Source: Streptomyces sp. NBC_00878 | GTDB taxonomy: Bacteria > Actinomycetota > Actinomycetes > Streptomycetales > Streptomycetaceae | Reading direction: 5' to 3' | Assembly: GCF_026341515.1 (NCBI RefSeq) | Contig: NZ_JAPEOK010000001.1 | Coordinates: forward strand, 4,154,001-4,218,000 | Length of the DNA: 64,000 nucleotides | Shown here: one piece after another, positions 63,396-64,000 of the stretch | Position numbering within the stretch: position 1 is the first letter of the stretch | Layout of the letters: the number at the start of each line of letters is the position of its first letter | Position numbers and translations under genes: made by a program | The notes under the pieces: model-generated | Told to the model about the DNA's origin: nothing | The model's input: the letters and a program-made list of their open reading frames with translations, nothing else | Database searches by the model: none

Positions 63396-64000
63396 CTACT
63401 GCCGTCCACCCTTGGCCAGGAAGGACAGCAGGTCCTGCCGGCTGACGACACCGGTGGGCTTGCCCTCCACGAGGACGATCGCCGCGTCGGCGGCGCCGAG
63501 TACGGACATCAGGTCGCCCACGGGTTCACCGGAGCCGACCTGGGGCAGCGGGGGCGACATGTGCTTCTCCAGCGGGTCGGAGAGCGAGGCGCGCTGGGTG
63601 AACAGCGCGTCGAGCAGCTCCCGTTCGACCACGGAGCCCACGACCTCGGCGGCCATCACGTCCGGGTGTCCCGCGCCCGGCTTCACGATCGGCATCTGCG
63701 AGACGCCGTACTCCCGCAGCACCTCGATGGCCTCGCCGACCGTCTCGTCCGGGTGCATGTGGACGAGGGACGGGATGGCCCCGTGCACCTTGTCGCTCAG
63801 GACGTCGGCGACGCGGGCGCTGGGGCCCTCGTCCTCCAGGAACCCGTAGTCGGCCATCCACTCGTCGTTGAAGATCTTGCTGAGGTACCCGCGCCCGCTG
63901 TCGGGCAGCAGCACGACCACGACGTCGTCGGGCCCGAGCCGCTCGGCGACGCGCAGCGCGGCCACGACGGCCATGCCGCACGAACCGCCCACCAGCAGCC
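63396..64000 (-). CDS. cbs: Cystathionine beta-synthase, C-terminal part (5' end outside window)
   Basis: About 200 C-terminal residues are visible, from the PLP-domain end (LVGGSCGMAVVAALRVAERL, VVVLLPDSGRGYLSKIFNDEWMADYGF) through a CBS-domain pair (VHMHPDETVGEAIEVLREYGVSQMPIV and PVGDLMSVLGAADAAIVLVEGKPTGVVSRQDLLSFL). The enzyme joins serine and homocysteine to cystathionine with PLP; CBS domains are regulatory. The GGSCG and SGRGYLSKI motifs are typical. The start is beyond the right edge. Confidence 0.95.
   Translation of the reverse strand, partial: LLVGGSCGMAVVAALRVAERLGPDDVVVVLLPDSGRGYLSKIFNDEWMADYGFLEDEGPSARVADVLSDKVHGAIPSLVHMHPDETVGEAIEVLREYGVSQMPIVKPGAGHPDVMAAEVVGSVVERELLDALFTQRASLSDPLEKHMSPPLPQVGSGEPVGDLMSVLGAADAAIVLVEGKPTGVVSRQDLLSFLAKGGRQ

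Overview
The window is high-GC actinobacterial chromosome, and gene content and order point to Streptomyces: bldM and whiD side by side, an ShbA-like sigma factor next to guaB, groES-groEL under two CIRCE operators, the arsI/prsI/sigI partner-switching locus, an XRE-DUF397-ATPase locus and sortase-anchored surface proteins. Genes are dense, often joined by 4-bp GTGA/ATGA overlaps. I see no rRNA, tRNA or CRISPR array.

Left part (1-23.4 kb): a pseudokinase (cut by the window edge), a transmembrane Ser/Thr kinase, a secreted serine hydrolase, glpD, a nucleotide-sugar dehydrogenase, guaB3 and guaB, shbA, bldM, whiD, a LysR regulator divergent from a MOSC protein, an SDR oxidoreductase, an ABM/SnoaL-like protein, groEL-groES, a lipoprotein polysaccharide deacetylase and a methyltransferase. 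As I remember the Streptomyces coelicolor map, this block corresponds to about SCO4760-SCO4778, running backwards.

Right part (23.6-64 kb): a dipeptidase, purE and purK split by a TnpB element, a GtrA protein, a two-component system, a POT peptide transporter, a four-gene surface-protein operon (two sortase substrates, a DUF916 protein and a membrane protein), the sigI locus, a DUF418 protein, a PD-(D/E)XK nuclease-like protein, the XRE/DUF397/ATPase locus, a histidine-utilisation operon (hutU, amidohydrolase, hutF, hutI), a PLP decarboxylase, a Roadblock-protein cluster, a HAL-family lyase with an RpiR regulator, a decayed ProV/OpuC-type transporter, a second TnpB element and cystathionine beta-synthase (cut by the edge). 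This block resembles SCO3058 onward, running forwards. The two blocks meet at a 168-bp palindrome, which fits a breakpoint of an inversion around the replication origin.

Main points of interest: the purK/purE TnpB insertion, whose boundaries imply that element and host gene exchanged stop codons; the second TnpB element; the surface-protein operon with a shared repeated domain; the Roadblock cluster lacking a GTPase; a HAL paralogue without the canonical MIO tripeptide; GuaB3 with His at the catalytic Cys position; two dispersed intergenic repeat families, one of which appears to be translated as the start of an amidohydrolase; and a transporter operon with two frameshifts and a lost 3' end.
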